This document shows positions 41,331 through 50,232 of a DNA stretch of 64,000 nucleotides, piece after piece. Every line of letters starts with the position of its first letter. The stretch's first letter is position 1. The notes below the pieces were generated by a model that was not told the origin of the DNA, did no database searches, and saw nothing but the letters and a program-made list of their open reading frames with translations. The stretch lies in the NCBI RefSeq assembly GCF_018070325.1, contig NZ_JAGPXY010000025.1:1-64000 (forward strand), given 5' to 3'. This DNA comes from Micromonospora sp. H61 (lineage in GTDB: Bacteria; Actinomycetota; Actinomycetes; Mycobacteriales; Micromonosporaceae). The position numbers and the translations under genes were made by a program.

Positions 41331-41996
41331 ATGGACAGGCAAGTCAAGGGGATCCTGGGCGCCAAGCTCGGCATGACCCAGGTCTGGGAGAACAACCGTG
41401 TTGTTCCCGTGACCGTGGTCGAGGCCGGCCCGTGCGTCATCAGCCAGGTTCGTAGCGCCGAGAAGGACGGTTACTCCGCGGTCCAGCTCGCGTACGGCAC
41501 CATCGACCCGCGCAAGGTCAAGAAGCCGATCAGCGGGCACTACGCCAAGGCGGACGTGGCGCCGCGCCGGCACATCGTCGAGCTGCGCACCACTGACGCT
41601 GGGGAATACTCGCTCGGCCAGGAAGTCACTGTCGAGGAGTTCCCGGCCGGCGTCACCATCGACGTCACCGGCAAGACCAAGGGCAAGGGCTACGCCGGCC
41701 CGATGAAGCGGCACGGCTTCCACGGCCTGGGCGCCGGGCACGGCGTCGAGCGCAAGCACCGCTCGCCCGGCTCCATCGGCGCCTGCGCCACTCCGGGTCG
41801 TGTCTTCAAGGGCACCCGGATGGCCGGCCGTATGGGTGGCGTTCGGTACACCGTGCAGAACCTCACCGTCCAGGCGGTCGACACCGAGAACAACCTGCTG
41901 CTCGTCCGGGGTGCCATTCCTGGTCCCAAGGGCGCGCTCGTTCTGGTCCGTACCGCGGCCAAGAGCAAGGTGAAGAAGGGCGGTGCGGCCAAGTGA
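41331..41996 (+). CDS. rplC: 50S ribosomal protein L3
   Basis: A 221-residue L3. Begins MDRQVKGILGAKLGMTQVW and has the central loop GHGVERKHRSPGSIGACATP that reaches the peptidyl transferase centre, and MAGRMGG. ATG 11 bases after rpsJ; stop overlaps rplD. Confidence 0.97.
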   Translation: MDRQVKGILGAKLGMTQVWENNRVVPVTVVEAGPCVISQVRSAEKDGYSAVQLAYGTIDPRKVKKPISGHYAKADVAPRRHIVELRTTDAGEYSLGQEVTVEEFPAGVTIDVTGKTKGKGYAGPMKRHGFHGLGAGHGVERKHRSPGSIGACATPGRVFKGTRMAGRMGGVRYTVQNLTVQAVDTENNLLLVRGAIPGPKGALVLVRTAAKSKVKKGGAAK

Positions 41997-42643
41997 CCAC
42001 CGTTGACGTGCGCACCGTCGAAGGCACCACCAGCGGCTCCGTGGAGCTGCCGGAGGACATCTTCGACGTGCAGGCCAACGTCGCGCTGATGCACCAGGTC
42101 GTGGTGGCCCAGCTCGCGGCGGCCCGACAGGGCACGCACAAGGCCAAGACCCGCGGCGAGGTCGCCGGTGGCGGCAAGAAGCCGTACAAGCAGAAGGGCA
42201 CCGGTCGCGCCCGGCAGGGCTCGATCCGCGCGCCGCAGTTCGCCGGCGGTGGCGTCGTGCACGGTCCCGTGCCGCGCGACTACAGCCAGCGGACCCCGAA
42301 GAAGATGAAGGCCGCCGCTCTGCGGGGTGCCCTCTCCGACCGGGCCCGCGCCGGGCAGGTGCACGTCGTCGAGGCGTTCGTCTCGGGCGAGAAGCCGTCG
42401 ACCAAGGCGGCCCTGGCCACGCTGACCAAGCTCACCGAGGCCCGTCGGGTCCTGGTCGTGCTGAGCAGCACCGACGAGCTGAACTGGGTGTCGCTGCGCA
42501 ATGAGCCGCGCGTGCACCTGATCGAGTCCGGCCAGCTGAACACGTACGACGTGCTCGTGGCCGACGACGTGGTCTTCACCAAGGACGCCCTGGACGAGTT
42601 CCTGGGCGTGCCCGCCGAGACCACCGAGGAGGGTGGCAAGTGA
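41993..42643 (+). CDS. rplD: 50S ribosomal protein L4
   Basis: A 216-residue L4 (also a candidate S10 leader regulator). The extended loop KKPYKQKGTGRARQGSIRAPQ reaches the exit tunnel. GTG start overlaps the rplC stop and the stop overlaps the rplW start, indicating coupled translation. Confidence 0.96.
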   Translation: MTTVDVRTVEGTTSGSVELPEDIFDVQANVALMHQVVVAQLAAARQGTHKAKTRGEVAGGGKKPYKQKGTGRARQGSIRAPQFAGGGVVHGPVPRDYSQRTPKKMKAAALRGALSDRARAGQVHVVEAFVSGEKPSTKAALATLTKLTEARRVLVVLSSTDELNWVSLRNEPRVHLIESGQLNTYDVLVADDVVFTKDALDEFLGVPAETTEEGGK

Positions 42644-42942
42644 GCACGATCGCCGACCCGCGCGACATCATCGTGGCGCCGGTCGTCTCGGAGAAGAGCT
42701 ACAGCGAGCTGAACCGGAACTGGTACACCTTCCTGGTGCACCCGGACGCGAACAAGACCGAGATCAAGATCGCTATCCAGCAGATCTTCAACGTCCGCGT
42801 CCTGACGGTCAACACGCTCAACCGCCAGGGTAAGCGCAAGCGCACCAAGACCGGCTTCGGTCAGCGCAAGGCGACCAAGCGGGCGATCGTGAAGCTGGCT
42901 GACGGTGACCGCATCGAGGCCTTCGGCGGCCCGGTCAGCTGA
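42640..42942 (+). CDS. rplW: 50S ribosomal protein L23
   Basis: A 100-residue L23 at the exit tunnel mouth, docking site for trigger factor and SRP. Contains VSEKSYSELN and NVRVLTVNTLN. GTG overlaps the rplD stop. Confidence 0.96.
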   Translation: MSTIADPRDIIVAPVVSEKSYSELNRNWYTFLVHPDANKTEIKIAIQQIFNVRVLTVNTLNRQGKRKRTKTGFGQRKATKRAIVKLADGDRIEAFGGPVS

Positions 42943-42954
42943 GGGGTGTAGACA

Positions 42955-43794
42955 ATGGCTATCCGTAAGTACAAGCCGACGACGCCGGGCCGACGTGGCT
43001 CGAGTGTCGCTGACTTCGCCGAGATCACCCGGTCCACGCCGGAAAAGTCGCTGCTCGCTCCGTTGCCGAAGAAGGGCGGGCGTAACGCCCACGGCCGGAT
43101 CACCACGCGGCACCACGGTGGCGGTCACAAGCGTCAGTACCGTCTGATCGACTTCAAGCGGGTCGACAAGGACGGCGTGCCGGCGAAGGTCGCTCACATC
43201 GAGTACGACCCGAACCGCACGGCGCGCATCGCGCTGCTGCACTACGCCGACGGCGAGAAGCGGTACATCATCGCGCCGAAGGACATGAAGCAGGGCGACC
43301 GCGTCGAGTCCGGCCCGGGCGCCGACATCAAGCCGGGTAACAACCTGCCGCTGCGCAACATCCCGGTCGGTACCACGATCCACAACGTGGAGCTGCGTCC
43401 GGGTGGCGGGGCCAAGCTGGCCCGTTCCGCCGGCGTCGGCATCCAGCTGCTCGGCCGCGAGGGCGCGTACGCGACCCTGCGTATGCCGTCCGGCGAGATC
43501 CGGCGGGTGGACGTGCGCTGCCGCGCAAGCGTCGGCGAGATCGGCAACGCCGACCAGTCGAACATCAACTGGGGTAAGGCCGGCCGGATGCGGTGGAAGG
43601 GCAAGCGCCCGACCGTCCGTGGTGTCGCCATGAACCCGGTCGACCACCCGCACGGTGGTGGTGAGGGTAAGACCTCCGGTGGTCGCCACCCGGTCAACCC
43701 GCAGGGTAAGCCCGAGGGCCGCACCCGCCGTAAGGGCCAGCCGAGTGACCGGCTGATCGTCCGCCGCCGCTACGCCACGCGTAAGCGCGGCTGA
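42955..43794 (+). CDS. rplB: 50S ribosomal protein L2
   Basis: A 279-residue L2. The hallmark MNPVDHPHGGGEG near the C-terminus, with the His needed for peptidyl transferase, is present. Begins MAIRKYKPTTPGRR. ATG 12 bases past rplW with GAGGGGTGTAG upstream. Confidence 0.97.
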   Translation: MAIRKYKPTTPGRRGSSVADFAEITRSTPEKSLLAPLPKKGGRNAHGRITTRHHGGGHKRQYRLIDFKRVDKDGVPAKVAHIEYDPNRTARIALLHYADGEKRYIIAPKDMKQGDRVESGPGADIKPGNNLPLRNIPVGTTIHNVELRPGGGAKLARSAGVGIQLLGREGAYATLRMPSGEIRRVDVRCRASVGEIGNADQSNINWGKAGRMRWKGKRPTVRGVAMNPVDHPHGGGEGKTSGGRHPVNPQGKPEGRTRRKGQPSDRLIVRRRYATRKRG

Positions 43795-43806
43795 GGGAGA
43801 TAAGAC

Positions 43807-44088
43807 ATGCCTCGCAGCCTGAAGAAGGGCCCGTTCGTCGACGACCACCTGCTCAAGAAGGTGGAAGTTCAGAACGACAAGGGCTCCAAGAACGTGATCA
43901 AGACCTGGTCGCGGCGCTCGACGATCATCCCCGAGATGCTGGGGCACACGATCGCCGTTCATGACGGACGCAAGCACGTCCCGGTGTTCGTGACCGAGGC
44001 GATGGTCGGGCACAAGCTCGGCGAGTTCGCGCTGACCCGCACGTTCAAGGGTCACGAGAAGGACGACCGGAAGAGCCGTCGGCGCTGA
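43807..44088 (+). CDS. rpsS: 30S ribosomal protein S19
   Basis: A 93-residue S19 with MPRSLKKGPFVDDHLLKKV, TWSRRSTI and HNGRKHVPVFVTE-like sequence (HDGRKHVPVFVTE). Full length. Confidence 0.97.
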   Translation: MPRSLKKGPFVDDHLLKKVEVQNDKGSKNVIKTWSRRSTIIPEMLGHTIAVHDGRKHVPVFVTEAMVGHKLGEFALTRTFKGHEKDDRKSRRR

Positions 44089-44129
44089 CGCCGCGGGCAT
44101 ACGGATAGAGGGAACAAGGGGTTACAGCG

Positions 44130-44588
44130 ATGCCAGGAAAGGGCGACGCTCCGGTGCTTCCGGGCGCGCGGGCGGTTGCGCGGCACGTGCGCATCTCGCC
44201 GATGAAGGCGCGCCGGGTGGTCAACCTCGTCCGCGGCCTGCCCGCGAAGGAGGCGCTCACGGTGCTGCAGTTCGCGCCGCAGGCTGCGAGCGAGCAGGTG
44301 TACAAGGTGCTCGCTAGCGCGATCGCCAACGCGGAGAACAACGAGCGGCTGGACCCCGACGCGCTGCTCGTCAGCGAGGCCTTCGTGGACGAGGGCCCGA
44401 CGATGAAGCGGTTCCAGCCGCGGGCGCAGGGTCGGGCGTACCGAATCCGCAAGCGCACCTGCCACATCACTGTGGCGGTCGAAGCGGTCGCGCCGGCAGC
44501 GCCGAGGAAGGCCGCGGCGAAGAAGGCCGCCCCGGCCACGGAGGCCGCACCGGCCGAAGCGCAGAGCAAGACGGAGGACGCCGAGTAA
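44130..44588 (+). CDS. rplV: 50S ribosomal protein L22
   Basis: A 152-residue L22. The core (to about residue 115) includes RISPMKARRVVNLVRG and the tunnel hairpin FQPRAQGRAYRIRKRTCH. The last 35 residues are an Ala/Lys/Glu-rich extension, common in actinobacteria. Its TAA stop shares one base with the rpsC start. Confidence 0.95.
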   Translation: MPGKGDAPVLPGARAVARHVRISPMKARRVVNLVRGLPAKEALTVLQFAPQAASEQVYKVLASAIANAENNERLDPDALLVSEAFVDEGPTMKRFQPRAQGRAYRIRKRTCHITVAVEAVAPAAPRKAAAKKAAPATEAAPAEAQSKTEDAE

Positions 44589-45457
44589 TGGGTCAGAAGG
44601 TTCACCCCACTGGGTTCCGGCTCGGCATCTCGACCGACTGGAAGTCCCGCTGGTTCGCGGACAAGCTCTACAAGGACTACATCGGCGAGGATGTCAAGAT
44701 CCGCCGCATGATGTCCAAGGGCCTCGAGCGTGCCGGGATTTCCAAGGTCGACATCGAGCGCACCCGCGACCGGGTCCGGGTCGACATCCACACCGCCCGG
44801 CCGGGCATCGTCATCGGCCGTAAGGGTGCGGAGGCCGACCGGATCCGCGGCGAGCTTGAGAAGCTCACCGGCAAGCAGGTTCAGCTGAACATCATCGAGG
44901 TGAAGAACCCCGAGTCGGACGCTCAGCTGGTCGCGCAGGGCGTGGCCGAGCAGTTGTCCAGCCGGGTCAGCTTCCGTCGGGCGATGCGCAAGGCCATGCA
45001 GTCGGCGATGAAGAACCCGGTCTGCAAGGGCATCCGGGTTCAGGTCTCGGGTCGCCTCGGCGGCGCCGAGATGAGCCGGACCGAGTTCTACCGTGAGGGC
45101 CGGGTTCCGCTGCACACGCTGCGGGCCAACATCGAGTACGGCTTCTTCGAGGCCCGTACGACGTTCGGTCGGATCGGTGTGAAGGTCTGGATCTACAAGG
45201 GCGACGCCGTCCCGGGCCGGGAAGCTCCGGCCGAGGCCGGTCCGTCCCGCCCGCGTCGTGGTGAGCGCGGCGACCGTCCCGAGCGTCCGCGCCGTGGCCG
45301 GTCGGGTTCGTCCGGCACCACGGCTGGTGGCACCGAGGCCGGTCGGGCTGCTGCGACCACCATCGCGCAGCAGGCCGAGACGCCGAGCGGCGAGCCGGTC
45401 GACAGCGCAGCTGTCGCCGCCACTGCTGCTCCGGCAGAAACGCAGCAGGAGGGCTGA
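44588..45457 (+). CDS. rpsC: 30S ribosomal protein S3
   Basis: A 289-residue S3 with the KH domain (GRKGAEADRIRGELEKLTGK) and the C-terminal domain ending near residue 215. A further 70 residues rich in Arg, Gly, Ala and Thr form a disordered tail, longer than in E. coli. ATG shares its A with the rplV stop. Confidence 0.95.
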   Translation: MGQKVHPTGFRLGISTDWKSRWFADKLYKDYIGEDVKIRRMMSKGLERAGISKVDIERTRDRVRVDIHTARPGIVIGRKGAEADRIRGELEKLTGKQVQLNIIEVKNPESDAQLVAQGVAEQLSSRVSFRRAMRKAMQSAMKNPVCKGIRVQVSGRLGGAEMSRTEFYREGRVPLHTLRANIEYGFFEARTTFGRIGVKVWIYKGDAVPGREAPAEAGPSRPRRGERGDRPERPRRGRSGSSGTTAGGTEAGRAAATTIAQQAETPSGEPVDSAAVAATAAPAETQQEG

Positions 45458-45460
45458 CAG

Positions 45461-45886
45461 ATGCTGATGCCGCGCAAGCCCCCGAAGGGCTTCCGCAAGC
45501 CGCACCACCCGGACCGCAGTGGCGCGTCCAAGGGTGGTAACCGGGTGGTGTTCGGCGAGTTCGGGATCCAGGCTCTCGAGCCGGCGTACGTGACGAACCG
45601 GCAGATCGAGTCGGCACGTATCGCGATGACTCGCCACATCAAGCGTGGTGGCAAGGTCTGGATCACGATCTTCCCGGACCAGGCCCTCACCAAGAAGCCT
45701 GCCGAGACCCGGATGGGTTCCGGTAAGGGTTCGCCGGAGTGGTGGGTTGCCAACGTCAAGCCGGGGCGGGTTCTCTTCGAGATGTCCTTCCCCAACGAGC
45801 AGACCGCGCGAGAGGCCATGCGTCGCGCGATCCACAAGCTCCCGATGAAGTGCCGCATTGTTACGCGCGAAGTGGGTGAATCCTGA
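45461..45886 (+). CDS. rplP: 50S ribosomal protein L16
   Basis: A 141-residue L16 with MTRHIKRGGKVWI and MGSGKGSPEWWVANVKPG. ATG at 45461 gives the family start M-L-M-P-R-K; a second ATG lies two codons on. Its N-terminus (KPPKGFRKPHHP) differs slightly from the usual RRVKHRKQHHP. Stop overlaps rpmC. Confidence 0.95.
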   Translation: MLMPRKPPKGFRKPHHPDRSGASKGGNRVVFGEFGIQALEPAYVTNRQIESARIAMTRHIKRGGKVWITIFPDQALTKKPAETRMGSGKGSPEWWVANVKPGRVLFEMSFPNEQTAREAMRRAIHKLPMKCRIVTREVGES

Positions 45887-46122
45887 TGGCAGCGGGCGTT
45901 AAGGCGACCGAGCTGCGTGAGCTCTCCGAAGAGGAGCTGGTCACGAAGCTGCGGGAGGCCAAGGCGGAGCTGTTCAACCTCCGCGTGCAGGCCGCAACCG
46001 GGCAGCTGGACAACAACCGGCGGTTGCAGGTCATCCGTCGGGAGATCGCCCGGATCTACACGATCATGCGTGAGCGCGAGCTGGGGCTCTCGGCCGCGCC
46101 GACTGAGGTGACTGCATCATGA
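45886..46122 (+). CDS. rpmC: 50S ribosomal protein L29
   Basis: A 78-residue L29 formed by two helices (ELRELSEEELVTKLREAKAE and RRLQVIRREIARIYTIMRERE). ATG overlaps the rplP stop; stop overlaps rpsQ. Confidence 0.95.
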   Translation: MAAGVKATELRELSEEELVTKLREAKAELFNLRVQAATGQLDNNRRLQVIRREIARIYTIMRERELGLSAAPTEVTAS

Positions 46123-46397
46123 CCGAAGAGACCGCCACCGCCGCCGCGCGGTCGCGCCGCAAGGTCCGCGAGGGCCTGGTGATCAGCGACAAGATGGACA
46201 AGACCGTCGTTGTCGAGGTCGAGGACCGGGTTCGGCACGCGCTGTACGGCAAGATCATGCGCCGTACGGCCAAGCTGAAGGTGCACGACGAGCAGAACGC
46301 CGCTGGCACCGGTGACCGGGTTCTCATCATGGAGACCCGGCCGCTGAGCGCCACCAAGCGTTGGCGGATCGTGGAGATCCTGGAAAAGGCCAAGTAG
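46119..46397 (+). CDS. rpsQ: 30S ribosomal protein S17
   Basis: A 92-residue S17 with GLVISDKMDKTVVVEVEDRVRH and ETRPLSATKRWRI. ATG overlaps the rpmC stop. Last gene of the S10 block; a 97-base gap with a hairpin follows. Confidence 0.95.
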   Translation: MTEETATAAARSRRKVREGLVISDKMDKTVVVEVEDRVRHALYGKIMRRTAKLKVHDEQNAAGTGDRVLIMETRPLSATKRWRIVEILEKAK

Positions 46398-46446
46398 CGA
46401 AGGCTCGAGCTCGCCCGGCGTTGCGTCGGGCGTAGGTTCCGCCAGG

Positions 46447-46470
46447 CTCCGGCCGCTACGGCGGCCGGAG
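46447..46470 (+). terminator. Hairpin between the S10 and spc blocks
   Basis: CTCCGGCCGC, loop TACG, GCGGCCGGAG: a 10-bp stem between rpsQ and rplN. It may partially terminate or mark an mRNA processing site. Confidence 0.5.
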
Positions 46471-46494
46471 AACCGGCAGACATAGGAGATAGAC

Positions 46495-46863
46495 GTGATT
46501 CAGCAGGAGTCGCGACTGCGCGTCGCCGACAACACGGGTGCTCGGGAGATCCTGTGCATCCGGGTTCTCGGCGGCTCGGGTCGGCGCTACGCGAGTATCG
46601 GCGACGTCATCGTGGCCACGGTCAAGGACGCGATCCCGGGTGCCGGTGTGAAGAAGGGCGACGTCGTCAAGGCTGTCGTCGTTCGCACGGCCAAGGAGAG
46701 GCGGCGTCCGGACGGCTCGTACATCCGCTTCGACGAGAACGCCGCCGTCATCATCAAGGACGGCGGGGACCCGCGTGGAACCCGTATCTTCGGCCCGGTG
46801 GGCCGGGAGCTGCGGGACAAGCGGTTCATGAAGATTATTTCCCTCGCGCCGGAGGTGTTGTGA
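46495..46863 (+). CDS. rplN: 50S ribosomal protein L14
   Basis: A 122-residue L14 starting MIQQESRLRVADNTGAREI-like and with IIFGPVGREL-type sequence (RIFGPVGRELRDK). GTG start with AGGAGATAGAC upstream. Opens the spc block. Confidence 0.96.
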   Translation: MIQQESRLRVADNTGAREILCIRVLGGSGRRYASIGDVIVATVKDAIPGAGVKKGDVVKAVVVRTAKERRRPDGSYIRFDENAAVIIKDGGDPRGTRIFGPVGRELRDKRFMKIISLAPEVL

Positions 46864-47180
46864 CCGTGAAGGTCAAGAAGGGCGACACGGTCGTCGTCAT
46901 CGCCGGCAAGGACAAGGGTGCCAAGGGCAAGGTCATTCAGGCCTACCCGCGGCAGGACAAGGTCCTGGTCGAGGGCGTGAACCGGGTCAAGAAGCACACC
47001 CGCATCAGCACGACCCAGCGTGGCGCCAAGACCGGCGGCATCGTCACTCAGGAGGCCCCGATCCACGTCTCGAACGTGCAGGTCCTGGACTCCGACGGCA
47101 AGCCGACCCGCGTCGGTTACCGGATCGACGACAACGGCCAGAAGGTCCGCATCGCGCGTAGCACCGGTAAGGACCTGTGA
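46860..47180 (+). CDS. rplX: 50S ribosomal protein L24
   Basis: A 106-residue L24 with the KOW motif VKKGDTVVVIAGKDKGAKGKV. GTG overlaps the rplN stop (GTGA). A second GTG two codons later is possible. Confidence 0.93.
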   Translation: MTVKVKKGDTVVVIAGKDKGAKGKVIQAYPRQDKVLVEGVNRVKKHTRISTTQRGAKTGGIVTQEAPIHVSNVQVLDSDGKPTRVGYRIDDNGQKVRIARSTGKDL

Positions 47181-47746
47181 TGACCACGGCTACCGAAAAG
47201 ACCCTGCCGCGCCTCAAGGAGCGGTACCGCAACGAGATCGTGGCCCAGCTGCGTGAGCAGCGCAGCTACGGCAACCCCATGCAGGTGCCGCGGCTGGTCA
47301 AGATCGTCGTCAACATGGGTGTCGGCGAGGCTGCTCGCGACGCCAAGTTGATCGACGGCGCGGTCCGCGACCTCGCCACGATCACCGGCCAGAAGCCGCA
47401 GGTGCGGCGGGCGACCAAGTCCATCGCGCAGTTCAAGCTCCGCGAGGGCATGCCGATCGGCGCGAAGGTCACCCTTCGTGGCGACCGGATGTGGGAGTTC
47501 ATGGACCGGTTGCTCTCCATCGCGCTGCCGCGTATCCGCGACTTCCGCGGTCTGGACGGGCGCAAGCTGGACGGGCACGGCAACTACACGTTCGGTCTGA
47601 CCGAGCAGTCGGTGTTCCACGAGATCGACCAGGACCGGATCGATCGCCAGCGGGGCATGGACATCACGGTGGTCACGACCGCCACGACCGACGACGAGGG
47701 CCGGGCGCTGCTCAAGCTCCTGGGCTTCCCGTTCAAGGAGAACTGA
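47180..47746 (+). CDS. rplE: 50S ribosomal protein L5
   Basis: A 188-residue L5 with PRLVKIVVNMGVGEA and GMPIGAKVTLRGDRM. The overlap region reads GTGATGA, so GTG at 47177 or ATG at 47180 could initiate; ATG is better spaced from AAGGAC. L5 carries the 5S rRNA. Confidence 0.94.
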   Translation: MTTATEKTLPRLKERYRNEIVAQLREQRSYGNPMQVPRLVKIVVNMGVGEAARDAKLIDGAVRDLATITGQKPQVRRATKSIAQFKLREGMPIGAKVTLRGDRMWEFMDRLLSIALPRIRDFRGLDGRKLDGHGNYTFGLTEQSVFHEIDQDRIDRQRGMDITVVTTATTDDEGRALLKLLGFPFKEN

Positions 47747-47747
47747 G

Positions 47748-47933
47748 ATGGCCAAGAAGGCGCTGATCATCAAGGCGGCCGCGAAGCCGAAGTTCTCGGT
47801 TCGCGCGTACACCCGCTGCCAGCGGTGCGGGCGTCCGAAGGCGGTCTACCGCAAGTTCGGGCTCTGCCGGGTCTGCATCCGGGAGATGGCTCACCGCGGT
47901 GAGCTGCCGGGCGTGTCCAAGGCTTCCTGGTAA
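47748..47933 (+). CDS. rpsN: 30S ribosomal protein S14 type Z (zinc-binding)
   Basis: A 61-residue zinc-type S14. The two CxxC pairs (CQRCGR and CRVC) are intact. It begins one base after rplE. Zinc-free paralogues are usually elsewhere in actinobacteria under Zur control; none is in this window. Confidence 0.96.
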   Translation: MAKKALIIKAAAKPKFSVRAYTRCQRCGRPKAVYRKFGLCRVCIREMAHRGELPGVSKASW

Positions 47934-48049
47934 GGGCGACCGCGTCCCGGCCGTCGGCCGGGAACTCCTGCACCGATTAGGTATTGCTCTTCGCCGTAGG
48001 CCCGGGGCTGATGCCCCGGGAACCCCGGCGAGAAAGGCTGACGAAATCC

Positions 48050-48457
48050 ATGACGATGACCGACCCGATCGCAGACATGCTCACGCGTCTGCGTAACGCC
48101 AACCAGGCGTACCACGATCAGGTGAAGATGCCCTACTCCAAGATCAAGGCGAACATCGCCGAGGTCCTGAAGGCCGAGGGTTACATCGCCACCTGGTCGG
48201 TCGAGGAGCCCGAGGAGGGCGCCGTCGGCAAGCGACTGGTCGTCGAGCTGAAGTACGGCCAGAACCGCGAGCGGAGCCTGGCCGGCATCAAGCGCGTGTC
48301 CAAGCCCGGTCTCCGGGTGTACGCCAAGTCGGACGGGCTCCCGCGGGTGCTCGGTGGGCTGGGCGTGGCGATCATTTCGACGTCCCAGGGGCTGCTGACC
48401 GACCGGCAGGCCCGCAAGCGGAGTGTTGGCGGGGAAGTCCTCGCCTTCGTCTGGTAA
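48050..48457 (+). CDS. rpsH: 30S ribosomal protein S8
   Basis: A 135-residue S8 with MTMTDPIADMLTRLRNAN and the C-terminal GLLTDRQARKRSVGGE. ATG at 48050 follows GAGAAAGG. A 116-base gap after rpsN contains a GGCCGTCGGCC palindrome-like stretch. S8 is the spc regulator in other bacteria. Confidence 0.96.
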   Translation: MTMTDPIADMLTRLRNANQAYHDQVKMPYSKIKANIAEVLKAEGYIATWSVEEPEEGAVGKRLVVELKYGQNRERSLAGIKRVSKPGLRVYAKSDGLPRVLGGLGVAIISTSQGLLTDRQARKRSVGGEVLAFVW

Positions 48458-48473
48458 CGGGAGACAGGTAGAA

Positions 48474-49016
48474 ATGTCGCGAATTGGACGTAAGTCGATC
48501 CCGGTGCCAGCCGGCGTCGACATCACGATCGACGGGCAGACCGTCAAGGTCAAGGGCCCCAAGGGCCAGCTCCAGCACACCCTCGCCGAGCCGATCACGA
48601 TCGAGCGGGCCGAGGATGGGCAGCTGAGCGTCAACCGGCCGAACGACGAGCGCAAGGCCAAGGAACTCCACGGCCTGAGCCGTACGCTGGTTGCGAACAT
48701 GATCGTCGGGGTCACCGAGGGCTACCGCAAGAGCCTGGAGATCGCCGGCACCGGTTACCGGGTCACCGCCAAGGGTTCGGATCTCGAGTTCGCGCTCGGG
48801 TTCTCGCACCCGGTGGTCGTCCCCGCCCCGGCGGGCATCACCTTCACGGTGGAGCGGCCGACCCTGTTCCACGTGGCTGGCATCGACAAGCAGCAGGTCG
48901 GTGAGGTCGCCGCCAACATCCGGAAGATCCGCCCGCCGGAGCCCTACAAGGGCAAGGGCGTCAAGTACCAGGGCGAGGTCATCCGCCGCAAGGCTGGAAA
49001 GGCAGGTAAGAAGTGA
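48474..49016 (+). CDS. rplF: 50S ribosomal protein L6
   Basis: A 180-residue L6 with two repeats and the ending RPPEPYKGKGVKYQGE that binds the sarcin-ricin loop. ATG at 48474 follows GGGAGACAGG. Stop overlaps rplR. Confidence 0.97.
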   Translation: MSRIGRKSIPVPAGVDITIDGQTVKVKGPKGQLQHTLAEPITIERAEDGQLSVNRPNDERKAKELHGLSRTLVANMIVGVTEGYRKSLEIAGTGYRVTAKGSDLEFALGFSHPVVVPAPAGITFTVERPTLFHVAGIDKQQVGEVAANIRKIRPPEPYKGKGVKYQGEVIRRKAGKAGKK

Positions 49017-49402
49017 GCGCCACGCTGCTCAAGCGCCGCCGCGGTGTCGCCGCCAAGCGCGCCGTTGGGCGTGCGCGTCGACACTTCCGCGTCCGCAAGA
49101 ACGTCAGCGGTACGGCCGAGCGTCCGCGCCTGGTCGTCACCCGCTCGCTGCGGCACATGGTCGCCCAGGTCGTCGACGACACCAAGGGTCACACCCTGGC
49201 GTCGGCGTCGACCCTGGACGCCTCGCTGCGCGGTGCGGAGGGCGACAAGAGCGCCCTGGCTGGCAAGGTGGGCGCGCTGCTCGCCGAGCGGGCCAAGGCC
49301 GCCGGCGTCTCCAAGGTCGTCTTCGACCGCGGCGGCAACCGGTACGCGGGGCGAGTCGCCGCGCTTGCCGACGCCGCCCGCGAAGCCGGGCTCGAGTTCT
49401 AA
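49013..49402 (+). CDS. rplR: 50S ribosomal protein L18
   Basis: A 129-residue L18 with RRHFRVRKNVSGTAERPRL and VVFDRGGNRYAGRVAALAD. Binds 5S rRNA. GTG overlaps rplF. Confidence 0.96.
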   Translation: MSATLLKRRRGVAAKRAVGRARRHFRVRKNVSGTAERPRLVVTRSLRHMVAQVVDDTKGHTLASASTLDASLRGAEGDKSALAGKVGALLAERAKAAGVSKVVFDRGGNRYAGRVAALADAAREAGLEF

Positions 49403-49435
49403 CAACCCCGTCACGAGAGAGAAGGAAGGCTGCTG

Positions 49436-50050
49436 ATGCCAGGTCAACAGCGCCGTGGCGGCGGGTCCGGTGGCAACGAGGGTGGTCGCCGCGACAACCG
49501 CCGTGAGGGCGGCCGCGGAAACGCGCCCGTCGAGAAGACCCCGCACCTCGAGCGGGTCGTCGCGATCAACCGCGTCGCCAAGGTCGTGAAGGGTGGTCGT
49601 CGCTTCAGCTTCACCGCCCTGGTGATCGTGGGCGACGGCGACGGCACGGTCGGCGTGGGCTACGGAAAGGCCAAGGAGGTGCCCGCGGCCATCGCCAAGG
49701 GTGTCGAGGAGGCCAAGAAGCACTTCTTCAAGGTCCCGCGGATCGGCCAGTCGATCCCGCACCCGGTGACGGGTGAGGACGCCGCTGGTGTGGTGCTGCT
49801 CAAGCCGGCCTCGGCCGGTACGGGTGTCATCGCCGGTGGGCCGGTGCGTGCCGTGCTGGAGTGTGCCGGGATCCACGACGTGCTCTCCAAGAGCCTCGGT
49901 TCGTCGAACCCGATCAACATCGTGCACGCCACCGTGGCGGCCCTGAAGGGGCTTGAGTCCCCCGAGCAGGTCGCGGCGCGTCGTGGTCTGCCGGTGGAGG
50001 ACGTCGCGCCGGCGGCCATGCTGGCGTCGCGTGCGGGGGTGGCGCACTGA
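49436..50050 (+). CDS. rpsE: 30S ribosomal protein S5
   Basis: A 204-residue S5 with a 35-residue Arg/Gly-rich N-terminal extension before HLERVVAINRVAKVVKGGRRF. The decoding-site motifs GDGDGTVGVGYGKAKEVP are intact. ATG after GAGAGAAGGAAGG. Stop overlaps rpmD. Confidence 0.96.
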   Translation: MPGQQRRGGGSGGNEGGRRDNRREGGRGNAPVEKTPHLERVVAINRVAKVVKGGRRFSFTALVIVGDGDGTVGVGYGKAKEVPAAIAKGVEEAKKHFFKVPRIGQSIPHPVTGEDAAGVVLLKPASAGTGVIAGGPVRAVLECAGIHDVLSKSLGSSNPINIVHATVAALKGLESPEQVAARRGLPVEDVAPAAMLASRAGVAH

Positions 50051-50232
50051 TGGCACGCCTGAAGGTCACCCAGCTCCGGTCCGGTATCGGGACCAAGCAC
50101 AACCAGCGTGAGTCGCTGCGTTCGCTCGGTCTCAAGCGGATCAACGACGTGGTGGTCAAGGAGGACCGGCCCGAGATCCGCGGCATGATCTTCACTGTGA
50201 GCCACCTCGTGAAGGTCGAGGAGGTCGAGTAA
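50050..50232 (+). CDS. rpmD: 50S ribosomal protein L30
   Basis: A 60-residue L30 with MARLKVTQLRSGIGTKHNQRE. ATG overlaps the rpsE stop by one base; TAA shares a base with rplO. Confidence 0.96.
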   Translation: MARLKVTQLRSGIGTKHNQRESLRSLGLKRINDVVVKEDRPEIRGMIFTVSHLVKVEEVE